Shown piece after piece: positions 1-11,192 of a DNA stretch of 64,000 nt. The notes under the pieces were generated by a model that saw nothing but the letters and a program-made list of their open reading frames with translations, had not been told where the DNA came from and made no database searches. Origin of the DNA: Gossypium raimondii (Eukaryota; Streptophyta; Magnoliopsida; Malvales; Malvaceae); NCBI RefSeq assembly GCF_025698545.1, contig NC_068577.1, positions 3,815,501 through 3,879,500 of the forward strand, given 5' to 3'. Position 1 is the stretch's first letter. Each line of letters begins with the position of its first letter. The position numbers and the translations under genes were made by a program.

Positions 1-461
1 GTAGTAGGACAAAAACTAGAATTTGACCTCTCAAAAATCAACACCATATTATTAGCATAAATTAAGTTGATAAAATTATATTTTTGGGAACGAAGGTTGG
101 GAAGCCAACATGGACAGGCAAAAGCGTGGGGTCGCAATGATGCCGATAGTGATCCCTGGAATGACAAGATGATTGATTGATTGTATCAGTCGTGTGCCGT
201 CGGTCGATGAATATGGTAGAAACAGGCACTGAAACTGCCGCAGCTGTGCTGCCTTTGATGCCTATGTTTGTGCGTGCTTTGGTTAACTCTCTCTGTTGCT
301 GTATAGGGTTTGGTTTGGAGACTTTTGTGTTCGATTATCCATATGATATTTGCTAACCAGAAAGATATAGAAATCATGCGTGTGGGTAAAACATGTTGAA
401 TGTTTTCACCCAGAAAATGGGTATTTCCCATATGATATGTTATAGTATATGTGTTCGATTA
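1..461. other. Intergenic, no gene recognised
   Basis: No coding region, RNA gene or clear transposon end was recognised. The last 30 or so bases (about 439-471) recur almost exactly at about 570-602, so a short direct duplication straddles the left end of the foldback element. Confidence 0.4.
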
Positions 462-1190
462 TTGTTAACTAATTTTTAAGTAACTTTTATTTTTACTGCT
501 TAAAATGAAATTATTGTAATTTTATCACTCAATTGTTATGGCGCTTCTATTTTAGTCACCTAAATTGTATTTGTTATAGTATATGTGTTCAATTATTGTT
601 AACAAATTGTATTTGTTTATCTCATTAACAAAAATTCTATTTTTTAATATTAATTTTTAAATTTCAAAGCATCAAAATAAATTTAAAAATTATTGAAAAT
701 ATTTTATCCGTCAATCGATTTGTTACTATAATATTGAAATTAATTAATTTAATCTTCTTCTAAATTTTAAAATTTTATTTTGTATTTTCAAATTAGCCTT
801 AATGAAATCAACTCAAATAACGCACATTTAATAATTGCCTACAAAAATTAATTTTTTATTATATTGTTGAAACCATTTTTTATTTTTGGAAAAAAACAAA
901 AATTAGTTGTCGATTAAAATTGGAAAAATTGGAAGTCGCCACCAATATTTTATTACGGTGTGATTGGATCACCTGAAAAAAATGGCTTTGGTCTACGAGT
1001 TTTAGAAAAACGGATTCGGGAGTCAGTTACGTACGAGGAAGGATTAGCACCCTCGTAACGCCCAAAAATTGGTACCAAATTGATTAAAATTGATTAATTA
1101 ATGTCTTGAAGTCGAGAGTTTAAAAAAATGCAATCCTTAATTAAATTATTTATTAAGACCTTCTCATTTTGAAAAAAGAAAAATATCACA

Positions 1191-1520
1191 CCCAATGCGT
1201 TAGGGCACAACATTTTATTCTCTTCACGATGAGTTAGTCAAAACTCGTAAAATTTAAGAAAATATCTAATTGTTTAAAATTTATGAAGAAATCGCGGCCC
1301 AATACGTTAGGGCACGATTTCTTAAAATCCCAAACATTCAATATTTCCTTTATTTTTGTTTAAAAAAATATTTATCTCGAGAAATCAACGTGTCACATCC
1401 AATACGTTAGGACACAACATATTGAATTCCCGATAATAAGTTTTATTTTGTTTGATTTTAAGGAGCAATTCCCGATTGTTAGATTTTACAAAAAAATCGG
1501 AACCCAATACGTTAGGGCTC
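1191..1520 (+). repeat. Four spaced copies of CCAATACGTTAGGGC in LTR A
   Basis: Near-identical 15-18 bp copies begin at about 1191, 1298, 1398 and 1503, a spacing of roughly 100-107 bp. Sequence between copies is largely different, so this is an interspersed array inside the LTR rather than a simple tandem repeat. Confidence 0.75.
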
Positions 1521-2030
1521 AATTTTCTTGAAAAATCCTAAATACGAGTATTATCCCTATTTTGAAAAGTTCTATTTTAAAATCGAGTAAAAAGATGATG
1601 TAATGTTATATTGTATGTATAAATGTCACAATAACAATTACAACAATAATAAATTCGATAATAACATAGAAATAATATAAACAAATAAATAAACAAACAG
1701 ATATACAAAAGGAGAAAAAGTTAATGGCATGCAAATTATTAAATAAACGAGTAAGATAAAAAAATTAATGAAAACATAAATAAACAAAAAAATAAAGAAT
1801 AAAGGTTCATGACATATACATTAAAACTATGAAGAATACACATGAATTTATATATAAACTTTAGATTATAAAAATTTATATAAACAAAATACATATTTGT
1901 GAAAATAAAGAAGAGTATAGAAATATATATATAAATTATAAAATATGTGTTAAAATATGAGTAGGTATTTAAGCATTTTGAAAATAAAAAACATATATAC
2001 GTGTTCATAAATATAAAAGAATATTTGTTT

Positions 2031-2057
2031 TTTAATATATATATATATATATATAGA
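2031..2057. repeat. (TA)n microsatellite
   Basis: Uninterrupted TA dinucleotides inside solo LTR A. Confidence 0.8.
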
Positions 2058-3104
2058 TTAAAAATAATAAATATATTATCGAAAATAAATAGGTGTATAT
2101 AAATATAAAAATATTAGTTTGAAGAAAAATAAATATGTACCTATATATATTTATACAATTATATATAAAATAAATTAAATAATAACTACATTATAATAAA
2201 AAACATATGCGTATATATACATGGAAATAAATATATGCATATACATATGTATAAAAAAAGAAAGAAAATAATTACATATGAAAATAATAATTACATTATT
2301 AATTAATGAAAAAAAAACTAAATTGAATTGTAAAATAAAAAAATTGGGCCAAATTTGCAAATAACTGAAGATCGGAGGACCTTATTGAACACGCTAATAA
2401 TTCAGAGGGGTTGGAAGGGAAATTTTCCCTTCTCCTCTAAACGGCGTCGTTCCATCAGGACGAAATTGGAATTGAAGATAAATAAAGGGGTAAATTTAAA
2501 AAATGAAGAAAACTTAATTGAAAATATATTAAAAGGCGGAGGGGCCAAAAGCGCAATTTGCCCCTCTGCTGAAAAACGCGTGGACCCTAGGCCAGGTCGG
2601 GTCAGACTTGGGTCGACCCATGTCCCAAAACAACGCCGTTTTGAAGGGCTATTTAACCCACTAACTTCTGAAAAAAAATTCATTTTAAGCCTCTTTCAAA
2701 AACAAAAAACAAAAAAAAAAACCTCTGAAGAGCTCTCCCCCTCCCCAGTTGTCCGGCCAAAGTCCGGGCACCGGCTGATCGCCGACCACCGTGCCGACCG
2801 TCAGCTCCGACGACGGCACCGCCGTCTGCGGTGGCCGAAAAAGGAGAAAATCTCCTATTTGGCCCTCTCGACCCTTCCAAGCCCGAATATGGGTTCAAAG
2901 TCTCTGAAAAACCAACAGAAAACGCGTAAAGAACCCGAAACCTTTCGGTTTCCGGCCACCGATCCTCGGGGGTGGCTCCCTCAATTTTCCCACGGCGAGA
3001 CAGACCCGAACACAGGTGTTTTCAAACCCCTTTTCTGTTTTTTATTTTATTCTTTTTATATATTTGTAATAAAATGCGAAAAAGAAAATAAAAAAGAAAC
3101 AACA

Positions 3105-6049
3105 TGTAACACCCCTTACCCAAAACCGTTGCCGGAGTCGAGCATGAGGAGTTACTTGACTTAATTTAAAAGTTCGGGGCATAAAAATTTACTTTCAAAT
3201 TTAATTTCATCATTCATAATAAAGCTGTCCACCTGCACAGCAGTCACTAAAATAATTATAATTCAAGCTACGAAACTCTAAATTTAGATCCTTAAATTTT
3301 CCCTGAAACTAGACTCATATATCTATTCACCATAAATTTTTAAGAATTTTTGGTTTAGCCAATTAGTACAGTTTATTAGTTGAAGTCTCCCCTGTTTCAC
3401 TGATCAACTATCCTGACCACTCATCACTAAAATTTAATTATCTCTTATTACAAACTTCATATGGTGCTTAAACTTATTTCTACTGAAAATAGACTCATTA
3501 AGGAATCTATACATATAAATTATAACTCATAATTCCTTCTGTAAAATTTTTAATGAATTTCTAAAGTCAGAACAGGGGACTTCAAAAACATTCTTGCCCT
3601 GTTTCACTAAAATTCAAATACCTAAAAGTATATAATTCTTTTGCTTACTCCACTTCTTTCATGTGAAAGTAGACTCTTTCAGCTTTGATTTCATATCTCA
3701 CTCAACTTCTAATTCTATTTCCACTATTTTTGGTAATTTTTCAAAGTTACATCAATGCTGCTGTCCAAGAACTGCTCCATTGCAATTTTTTTAAAAAAAT
3801 TCAATATAACCCCTTTTATAATTGTCTAACCTTCCCTGCAAATTTCAAATCACAACCAATTCCAGTATTTCATCTACTTCATTTAAATACTAATGAAGTT
3901 CAACCAATCAACCATTTCAAACTAAAAACATGTATATATTTCGATATCTAACACAACCATAACATTCAAATTTACTTTACATACTTAGTCATTCATTCTA
4001 TTACTTTTTACTTCAATTCCCTATACATGCCATATAAATCCAAAAAGTTGCTTAACATAATCTACCGGAGTATATCTGGATAGTGTGATTCTTGTTGTAG
4101 ATCCAATCCTCCGAATGTATAAATACGTTAATCTACAAAAACAATAAACACACACATGTAAGCTTATAGAGAAGCTTAGTAAGTTCATAGGCATAAAACA
4201 TAAATCTTACCAAACACTTGTACACTTATACAATATACACCATTACTAAATTTACCTGTCAACCACAATCTTTGGTGAGTTCCTTGGTATAAACTCACTA
4301 CTACTTATTCTTTTACCATAATTCCTTTGGGCCCATTTGTCACTTACCATCCGTGATCAAAATTAAGGAACGGTCACGGAAAATTGAGTACTTCACTTTC
4401 ACTTTGCCATAGTATAACTATGGTATTACGTATGATCATTTATCATTTGTCCCTGATCAGATAAGTGCAGCTAAGCTACCACTTATCACTTTGTCACTTG
4501 ATCAGATAAGTATAGCACTTATCACTTTTTCACTTGATCAGATAAGTATAGCACTTATCACTTTTTCACTTGATCAGATAAGTATAACACTTATCACTTT
4601 TTCACTTGATCAGATAAGTGTAGCTAAAGCTACCACTTATCACTTTGTCTCTTGATCAGATAAGTGTAGCACTTATCACTTTTTCACTTGATCAGATAAG
4701 TGTAGCTAAAGCTACCACTTATCACTTTATCTCTTGATCAGAAGTACTCAAATCCGGCGTTCCGCTTAATTTGATCATTTATTCGATTTTCATATTTTTA
4801 TTTTACTCTCTTTTCAACCCTAAATACATTTCATCATACATTATATAATTCATGAAATTAACATTTAATCATTAAATTTCAGCCATATGAACTTACCTGG
4901 GTCGATTTGCAGAATTTGTAAAAGTTCAGGGACTAATCAACTACTTTTTCTTTTCCTCGGCTTGCTTCGGGTTGTCGATCTAAAATACAAATTTATTCAT
5001 TCATCAGCATATAATTCTATTCTAATCCATTTTACAATTTATGCCCTTAAATTTTCGAAATTACACTTTTACCCTAAACTTTATAGTTTTTACAATTTGG
5101 TCCCTACTCAATTAACCCCTCAATTGATCTAATTTTTCTCAATAAACACCTTTTCCAACTATTTTAGACTACTACATAGCCTTTCATATTCAAAACCGCA
5201 ACACCAAACCCTAATTCCCAACTTTTTCACAATTAGGTCCCTAAAATCAATTTCTATCAAAATTACTTTAATAGAATCATCATATAACAAAATCAAAGCT
5301 TTAATTCCATACTTATTCATCATAAAAATTCAGTACTCATCAATGGTAACTTTCAAATCAGCCATAAGATCAATAACTAATGAAACAATTAGTTGGACCT
5401 AATTGTAAAAGTGTCAAAACCACAAAAAATTAGAAGAAATAATCAAGAATTAAATTTACATGATTCAAATATATGAAAAACGAGCTTGGAGGGACTCTTC
5501 AATGGCCTTTTTTGGCTGATAATTATGAAGAATTGCCTAGAAACTCTTTTAATTGAGATTTTTATTTGTTAACTTTTGCAAAATTTCCAATTTTACCCTT
5601 ATTACATCACTTTTCCAGATTTTTCTTGCCCCAACCGTCCAGCCCATATAGTTTGGGCCTAATTGCCTTTTAAATCCCTCATTTTTAATCACTTAAGCTA
5701 TTTAATCACAATTTAACAAATTTTACACTATTTTCAATTTAGTTCTTTTTAGTTAATTGACTATCCAAACGTTAAAATTTTCTAATGAAACTTTAATACC
5801 AACTCAATGACACTCTAAAAATATTTCTAAAAATACTTATGGCTCGGTTTAAAATCTTTGAGGTCTCGATACCTCGTTTTCAATTTTAATTATTTTAATA
5901 TTTATTCCTAGTACACTATTCACTATTTCAAAAAATTTCCCAACTTCATTTACTTATTCTCACTAAATTAATAATATTTTATACTCATTTGTCAGATTTA
6001 GTGATCTCGAATCACCATTCCGACATCACTGAAAATTCAGGCCATTACA
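3105..6049. mobile_element. Solo LTR B (chromovirus-like), nested in solo LTR A
   Basis: Begins TGTAACACCCC and ends GGCCATTACA, with the perfect 5-bp duplication CAACA at 3100-3104 and 6050-6054. The terminal TGTAACACCCC form is typical of Del/Tekay-type Ty3/gypsy LTRs; from memory the LTR reads on the minus strand here (TGTAATGGCC to GGGTGTTACA). About 2.9 kb long with no internal coding region, so a solo LTR. It inserted after solo LTR A, because it interrupts it. Confidence 0.8.
4455..4738. repeat. Tandem array of 36/46-bp hairpin units
   Basis: Seven consecutive units each begin GATCAGATAAGT and end in a CACTT- or CTCTT-type tail. Four are 36 bp; the longer ones (about 45-46 bp) carry an insertion, TAAAGCTACC in two of them, which completes a stem of GATAAGTG-TAGC against GCTA-CCACTTATC. 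The array lies inside solo LTR B. Confidence 0.85.
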
Positions 6050-7279
6050 CAACAGTTCCAAAAAGACTCAACCTTTGGATTTTTCGATTGCTCTTTGCTC
6101 TTCTAGTATTCTGTTTTTGTGAAAATAATAGCCTTTTCTTGTATTAATTTTCCCATCCTTATTGCAGTACATTAATGGCCTTCTTATAGCCATAGTAATA
6201 AAAAAAATAAAGAAACAAATCATGCTTGATATCTCTTGATCTGCAAATCTTTTGATTTTGTTTCCTTCTCTGTGTTCATTCCTTGCAGGTGAAGATCCAG
6301 CTGTGATTCTGGCTTGGTTGCGGCGCGAGTAGTATGAGGCGACCATAGAGATCCTTAGAAACCCTAGGGTTTCTGACTATTTTGGGCCACTAATTTGGGC
6401 CTCTGTAGTTTAATCGGGTCTGGGTTTGGGCATATTTTGTTGTAATTGGGCAGTTTCATTTGGGCCCGTTTATTATTTGTACCTGGGGCAAAAATCGGGT
6501 ATTACATATATAATCTCGAATTTTTCATGCTAAGCTAAAAGCAAAAGAAAAATCATTGCAATTAACAATTAATTAAATTAATTACTTGTTCTTCGTTTAG
6601 GTAAAGAAATGATAAAGAAAAATTATGAGTTTTGTTTACCTTGGATAAAAATAATTAATTTAATTAATTACAAGGATTATTCTTTTCGTTTAGCTTAGCA
6701 TGGAAGACTCGAGATCATATAATCAAATGAATTTTGTGTCTCATAGATAATTTATTAAAGATGAGTTATTTGAGTTGATTTTTATTTAAAACATAAAATA
6801 AAATTTAAAATTTTAGAATGAGATTACATTAATTAATTTAATTAATTTTAATATTATAGTAATAAATCGGTTGACACTATCAAGGGATAAAATTTTCAAT
6901 AATTTATTTATTTAATTTTGATATTTTAAAATTTAAATTTTCAATATTGAAAAAAAATAAAACTTTCGACAATGGGGTAAACAAGTACAATTTGATAATT
7001 TTTAATGCATTATTTTAGTTTCTACCATTTTCACTTTAATCCTTAATATTTTTTACTTCGATCAATAATTTAAAAGAATATATTTTTTAATGACCAAAAT
7101 GAAAGTTAGCGTATACAATTAACCGTCGTTAAAGATTTAGTGCTTGGGTGACTAAAATGAAAGTTCCTTAAAAGTTGGGTGATGAAATTGTAAGGATTTC
7201 ATTTTGGGTGACCAAAATAAAAGCATCCTAAAAGTTGGGTGACTAATTAGGTAGTTTAACCTAAAAAATTGGTTGTTGC

Positions 7280-7926
7280 TAGATTTTGTATTAGTACTTT
7301 CAACATTCTTCAATCCGAAAGACATCACAAAGAACTCATACGAGTCATACTGAGTCACACACTCGGTCTTTGGCTCATCCCCTTCGGTTATTCTAACTTG
7401 ATAGTACCCCGATCGCAAATCTAACTTGGTAAACTATATCACACTACCAAACTGATCAAACAAATCTACAATAAAGGGAATTAGGTACTTGTTCTTCACA
7501 GTGACTTTGTTCAAGGCCCAATAATCTATGCACATCATCAACGACCTCATTGTGCTTTTTTTGAAACAACATTAGGGCACCGAATGGAGACTTAGATGGC
7601 CTAATAAATCCAACATCTAAAAGCTCATTCAATTGCTTCTGCAACTCTTCTAATTCTGTCGAAGACATACAATATGGGGCCTTAGCCGATGGCTTCATGT
7701 TGAGCACTAACTCAATCCTGTGATCCACCTCCCTCTTTGGTGGTAATTTCTTGGGCAACTCGGCGGACATCACATCTCGAAAAAACTGCAATAATTGTCC
7801 CACTTCTTTCAGAATCTTACCAACGAATTTAAAGACTTCCTTAGCCTTCAAGGTGGCTAAATAGGAGACTTTATCTCTACGTATTCCTTTAGCAAATTGG
7901 ATTGCTGATAATGCCTTTCTTTCCAT
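7280..7926 (-). pseudogene. Ty3/gypsy reverse transcriptase, N-terminal part, broken
   Basis: The minus strand shows the start of a gypsy reverse transcriptase: an ELxLNMKPSAKAPY-type approach, ELQKQLNELLDVGFIRPS, then [13 protein letters not shown], followed in another frame by [18 protein letters not shown] and a [12 protein letters not shown] block. The catalytic YxDD region, RNase H and integrase are absent, and the blocks lie in different frames. It stops where the foldback element ends at about 7263. The preceding residues (about 7800-7926) continue from the protease region. Confidence 0.85.
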
Positions 7927-7929
7927 GCC

Positions 7930-8410
7930 TCATTTCCTTTTCATTTGCACCATACATTGATGGTTCAGGTTTGATATCACTATGTAATTGCCAGAAGAAA
8001 AAATACTCGCATTAATTCGATCAAGAAAACTTAATCCAATCACAAAGTCAAAGTCATCAAGTGGTATTACCTTGATGGTGTCTTTATCGGTCCAATCGCC
8101 AAGTAGGAGTTTCACTTTTTTCATCACAACCTCTATTTCAACACTTTTCAAATTGACCGTCTTGATTTAACCTGATTCTTTCTCAACCTTGATCCCAATG
8201 TCACAAGCAGCCTTTTTAGACATGAACAAATCTGAGGCACCTATATCAACAATTGCATTCAATCTTTTACCAACAATAGTGATGTCTACGAACATCAACC
8301 CACGACTCGATTTGTCTTCGACACCACCCAATAACGAGCTAATATTTTTGGTCGCATTGTCTGCCCCATTGTCCCCTTACATGGTAGAAAGTGTTGCCTT
8401 CTTCAGATAA
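7930..8410 (-). pseudogene. Ty3/gypsy aspartic protease region, broken
   Basis: The minus strand encodes a retropepsin-like region with an active-site-like stretch IVDIGASDLF (DIGAS in place of the usual DTGAS/DSGAS) and downstream the block PLDDFDFVIGLSFLDR. A stop separates the two parts near 8165. It lies between gag and reverse transcriptase, the usual gypsy order. Confidence 0.75.
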
Positions 8411-9484
8411 TCCCTTATCATATGTAGACCATCATAATGGAAGCAAGATAAATGCCCTTTCTTCTTCTTTTCCCACGACTTATCAAACTTAACTCTCTAA
8501 AAATTTTGAGTCTTACTATTGCCATTCTTAGCTGGCTTGTCTTTGTCTCCCCCACCATTTCCCATCGATTTGAATTTGAGCTTGGAATACTCAAGCTTGT
8601 CTTTCTTCGAACCAAGCTTGACAAAATATTCTACTATGGTCATGGCTTCGATAAGCTTTTAAATTATTCAGTGTTGCTAATCTTGCTTTGCCCATGGCTT
8701 CAATCCATCCATAAAGGAAAAGAACACCTCTTTCTCACCCATATCAGAAATCTAGTGCAGGAGTTCACTAGCTCCCGCATATACTCCTTAATTGTGCATT
8801 GTTGTGTAAATCAACGTAACTTTTCCCGAGCCTTATTCTTGGCATACTCCGGGTAAAACTATACTTTGAACTCATTTTGGAACTCCTCCCAAGTCTCAAT
8901 TTCGGTTCCACCATGTCTCACAACTATGGACCTACGGTGCCACCATAACAAAGCAATGTCAGTGAAATACATAACAATAGTGTTCACCTTGGTAGCATCA
9001 TCCACAATGCCTTTGGCACGAAAGTATTACTCCATTCCCCACAGGAAGTTGTCCACATCTCTCACGAACCTTGTCCCCTTAAATTCTTTGGGCTTGGGAA
9101 CATCCACACTGGGTTGGGTACTGCAGCAAACACCCCATTACCCAAAGTAGCCTTGTAGATTATGAGTTCACCCTTGAACTCCGCAATCTCCTCTTTCAAG
9201 TTCATTACCATAGCGTCGAGGGTATCATCCCTTCCCGTCATCTTGTTCTCAAGGAAATTGAGAGATTCTAACACTTAGTCCCTAAGTTTCTCATTCATTA
9301 ATTCCAACCCATTAGTAAGTCCTCCCTCGACTTCCTTAAGTTTTTCCCTCAAGTTCTTCATGGACTCCTCGTGAGTGACCACTCACCCTTCCAAAGCTGA
9401 CAGCATGTCCCTCGATTGGCTTACTTTTCTAGCCCTCCCATGGGTCTCCATTGGTTTAACTTGCTCAGCAACTTCTTTCGACAT
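8395..9484 (-). pseudogene. Ty3/gypsy gag, broken
   Basis: Gag begins at ATG 9484 (MSKEVAEQVKP...), shortly after a tRNA-Met-type primer-binding site. Its N-terminal region is Glu/Lys-rich and probably coiled coil. Several in-frame stops (for example near 9390 and 9275) and frame changes break it. The C-terminal zinc knuckle has lost cysteines and reads CFHYDGLHMIRDY. The element is therefore old and inactive. Confidence 0.8.
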
Positions 9485-9510
9485 CTTTCAATAGTGCTTT
9501 CAAAATCTTA

Positions 9511-9522
9511 GCTCGGATACCA
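9511..9522 (-). other. Primer-binding site (initiator tRNA-Met type)
   Basis: The minus strand reads TGGTATCCGAGC, one mismatch from the common TGGTATCAGAGC site that pairs with the 3' end of initiator tRNA-Met. It lies 27 bases upstream of the gag ATG, marking the 5' LTR boundary. Confidence 0.7.
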
Positions 9523-10069
9523 ACAGTCACGAGGCTAGAATTTTAGTCTTACAATTCGTGCGGCCTTAGGTGATTTCTTCGCTTTAAAAACACATAAGTT
9601 AGCCTAATTCCAAATAATTGAATATTCACATAGAATTCTTCTAAGGAACCAACGCAAAGCGGAAGCAACACAAAAGATGAAAGAACTTGAAAGAAGAGAA
9701 AAGCCATAGAAAAGCAAAAACACAAGAGAGTTGTTTGAGTGAATGCTCTCAAGAATTCTATTATTCAATGAAGTGGAGTGATTTACAATGAGGATGAGAG
9801 ACCTTTATTTATAATTTAGCCTCCCCAAATTCAACAGTACATATTAAAGTACATCAACGGTTAAGATTAAAAGCTATCTACAAAATCAAATCTCTAAGAT
9901 TTATAGAACCATATCTTCTAATATTAAGAGTCATCAAATATTGTATATCTTCGAAGATTACGTTTCATATTTTCCATGCTTTATAGATGAGTCTTCAATC
10001 ACTTTAAGCAATGGATCAGTCCTGTTGGGTCATGTGACCCCTCGCGAACAAGATGGATCAATCAAATGT
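9523..10069 (-). other. Probable decayed 5' LTR of the gypsy element
   Basis: By position this should be the 5' LTR of the element whose gag starts at 9484. I could not find a TG start or a TSD, and a matching 3' LTR is not in the window. The sequence runs directly into the truncated VAN3-binding-protein-like exons. Confidence 0.4.
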
Positions 10070-10439
10070 GTCATGATTGCGGGCTCCCATGCGCAACCCA
10101 TGACAGCTAGGACATTCACCAAAAAGAAAAAAAACGGTAAGTTGTAGTGTAATATAATGGTAAATATTGAAAGATCAATTGTGGATTGGATTAGAGTAAG
10201 TAAAAGTGTTGTTTTGTGGGGTTGTAGATGTGGAATTGGAGGTGTGTAGTGATATGGCAGCATGGCTAGGGAGACATGTGTTGAGACATGTGTTGGAGGG
10301 CAGAGAGCAATGTTGTTACTTTCGATTGAAGATTAAAACAAAAGAGCTTGTTGAGTTCGAGTGCAGTAGTCAAAGGGAACACGACATGTGGACTCGAGGT
10401 GTGTTGAGGTTGCTGTCTATCATTGTTGAAATGAATTGA
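10070..10439 (+). pseudogene. VAN3-binding-protein-like 3' fragment (plant PH-like domain)
   Basis: Two exons join in frame: one ending at 10136 (TFTKKKKN, donor GTAAGT) and one at 10228-10439 after acceptor GTTGTAG. The second encodes DVELEVCSDMAAWLGRH, then YFRLKIKTKELVEFEC and QREHDMWTRGVLRLLSI, ending in TGA. This matches the C-terminal PH-like domain (Pfam PH_2 type) of VAN3-binding/FORKED-like proteins, which act in auxin-linked vesicle traffic and vein patterning. The N-terminal DUF828 region is absent; upstream sequence is retroelement-like. The terminal exons look intact, but without a 5' half it is probably a stump. The start of the first exon is uncertain. Confidence 0.6.
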
Positions 10440-11192
10440 AAGCTGCAATGCTCAACTACTTGGAATCATGACAGTGGTGGCAAGAGTTTGGACTAATTCC
10501 GCTCATCTCTCTATATAATCTTTCAATTTTCCAATACTAACGTTAAGCATAATAAGCTGCAATAAAAAAGTAGGGTGCAAACGAGAGTTAGAAAGAGGAA
10601 GAAAAAAATTGGACTAATTATAGAGAGGTCACTAGATTAATCAAAAGTGAAAATGATCATGTTTCAATCACTTAATGAGCTAACATGCCACGTCAGCAAT
10701 TTGTTAGGCAATTAACGAAAAATTTAGTAGTCGTGACTAATTAAAATAATTATATCAATTAAAATAACTAAATTGAAGAAAATATTTTGAAGGGACCAAA
10801 ATAAGATAAATTTTATTCTAAAATCATGAACTCCTCAACCAAAGTTGACTTCCCATTGGAAAGTAACAAAAACGATATGTTATGTTTTTTTTTTTTTACA
10901 TAATATTTCAATCACATTCCACAATTAAATTCATTGAAAAATAATAACTTTTTATCATATTAAATGCCCTTTCAGCACAAAAATAGGAATGTTGTAGTTG
11001 AAGAGTTAGAATAAACCCGAAGATAAATCCGACCCGATACCCTATTGAAAACCCAAAAACATACCCCTGCTCGCTTTTTTTTTTTTTATCACCCAAGCCT
11101 TTTTGTAGTTCATCCCTTTCCTTCCATTTTAGGGTTTATCAGTGGTTTTATATTTATTTCCACTTAGGAAAACAACGAAAGAAAACAATCAT
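10440..11192. other. Intergenic, upstream of the PPR gene
   Basis: AT-rich sequence with two poly-T runs (about 10887 and 11077). It should contain the promoter and 5' UTR of the gene starting at 11193. No distinct TATA box was assigned. Confidence 0.4.

Larger units (their letters stand above)
865..6506 (+). mobile_element. Solo LTR A, interrupted by solo LTR B
   Basis: Starts TGTTGAAACC and ends GGGTATTACA, flanked on both sides by the 5-bp duplication TATAT (860-864 and 6507-6511). Without the nested insertion at 3105-6049 it is about 2.7 kb. No gag or pol sequence lies between the TG and CA ends, so this is a single LTR left by recombination between the two LTRs of a full element. It is the same family as the inverted solo LTR at 28806-30953: both share the terminal block with 'TCGCCACC', the block 'GTAACTGACTCCCGAA' (read in either orientation) and the spaced CCAATACGTTAGGGC motifs. 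A long reading frame at 2355-3164 lies inside it and is not considered a gene. Confidence 0.8.
462..7263. mobile_element. Foldback (long inverted repeat) DNA element, split by LTR insertion
   Basis: The reverse complement of about 6680-7263 matches 462-864 followed by about 6512-6600. Shared blocks include a 'TTATTACTATAATATT'-like stretch, a block reading AAATCAACTCAAATAAC, and outer blocks with repeated 'TTAGTCACC' words. Removing the LTR insertion at 865-6506 and one TSD copy leaves about 1.15 kb, nearly all of it two arms of roughly 500 bp around a small centre near 6600-6660. No transposase is visible, so it would be non-autonomous. Outer ends are approximate and no TSD was found. Superfamily unknown; the 'GGGTGACTAAAATGAAAG' word at the right end resembles Mutator-like MITE ends I associate with cotton. 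Confidence 0.65.

Noticed and set aside
1-461. Continuation of the gypsy reverse transcriptase to the left of the foldback element
   Set aside because: If the foldback element had split the gypsy element, the rest of pol should appear on the minus strand left of 462; none was recognisable.
2355-3164. 269-codon open frame on the plus strand
   Set aside because: It lies wholly inside solo LTR A, shows no domain, is low in complexity and is not kept open in the related LTR C.
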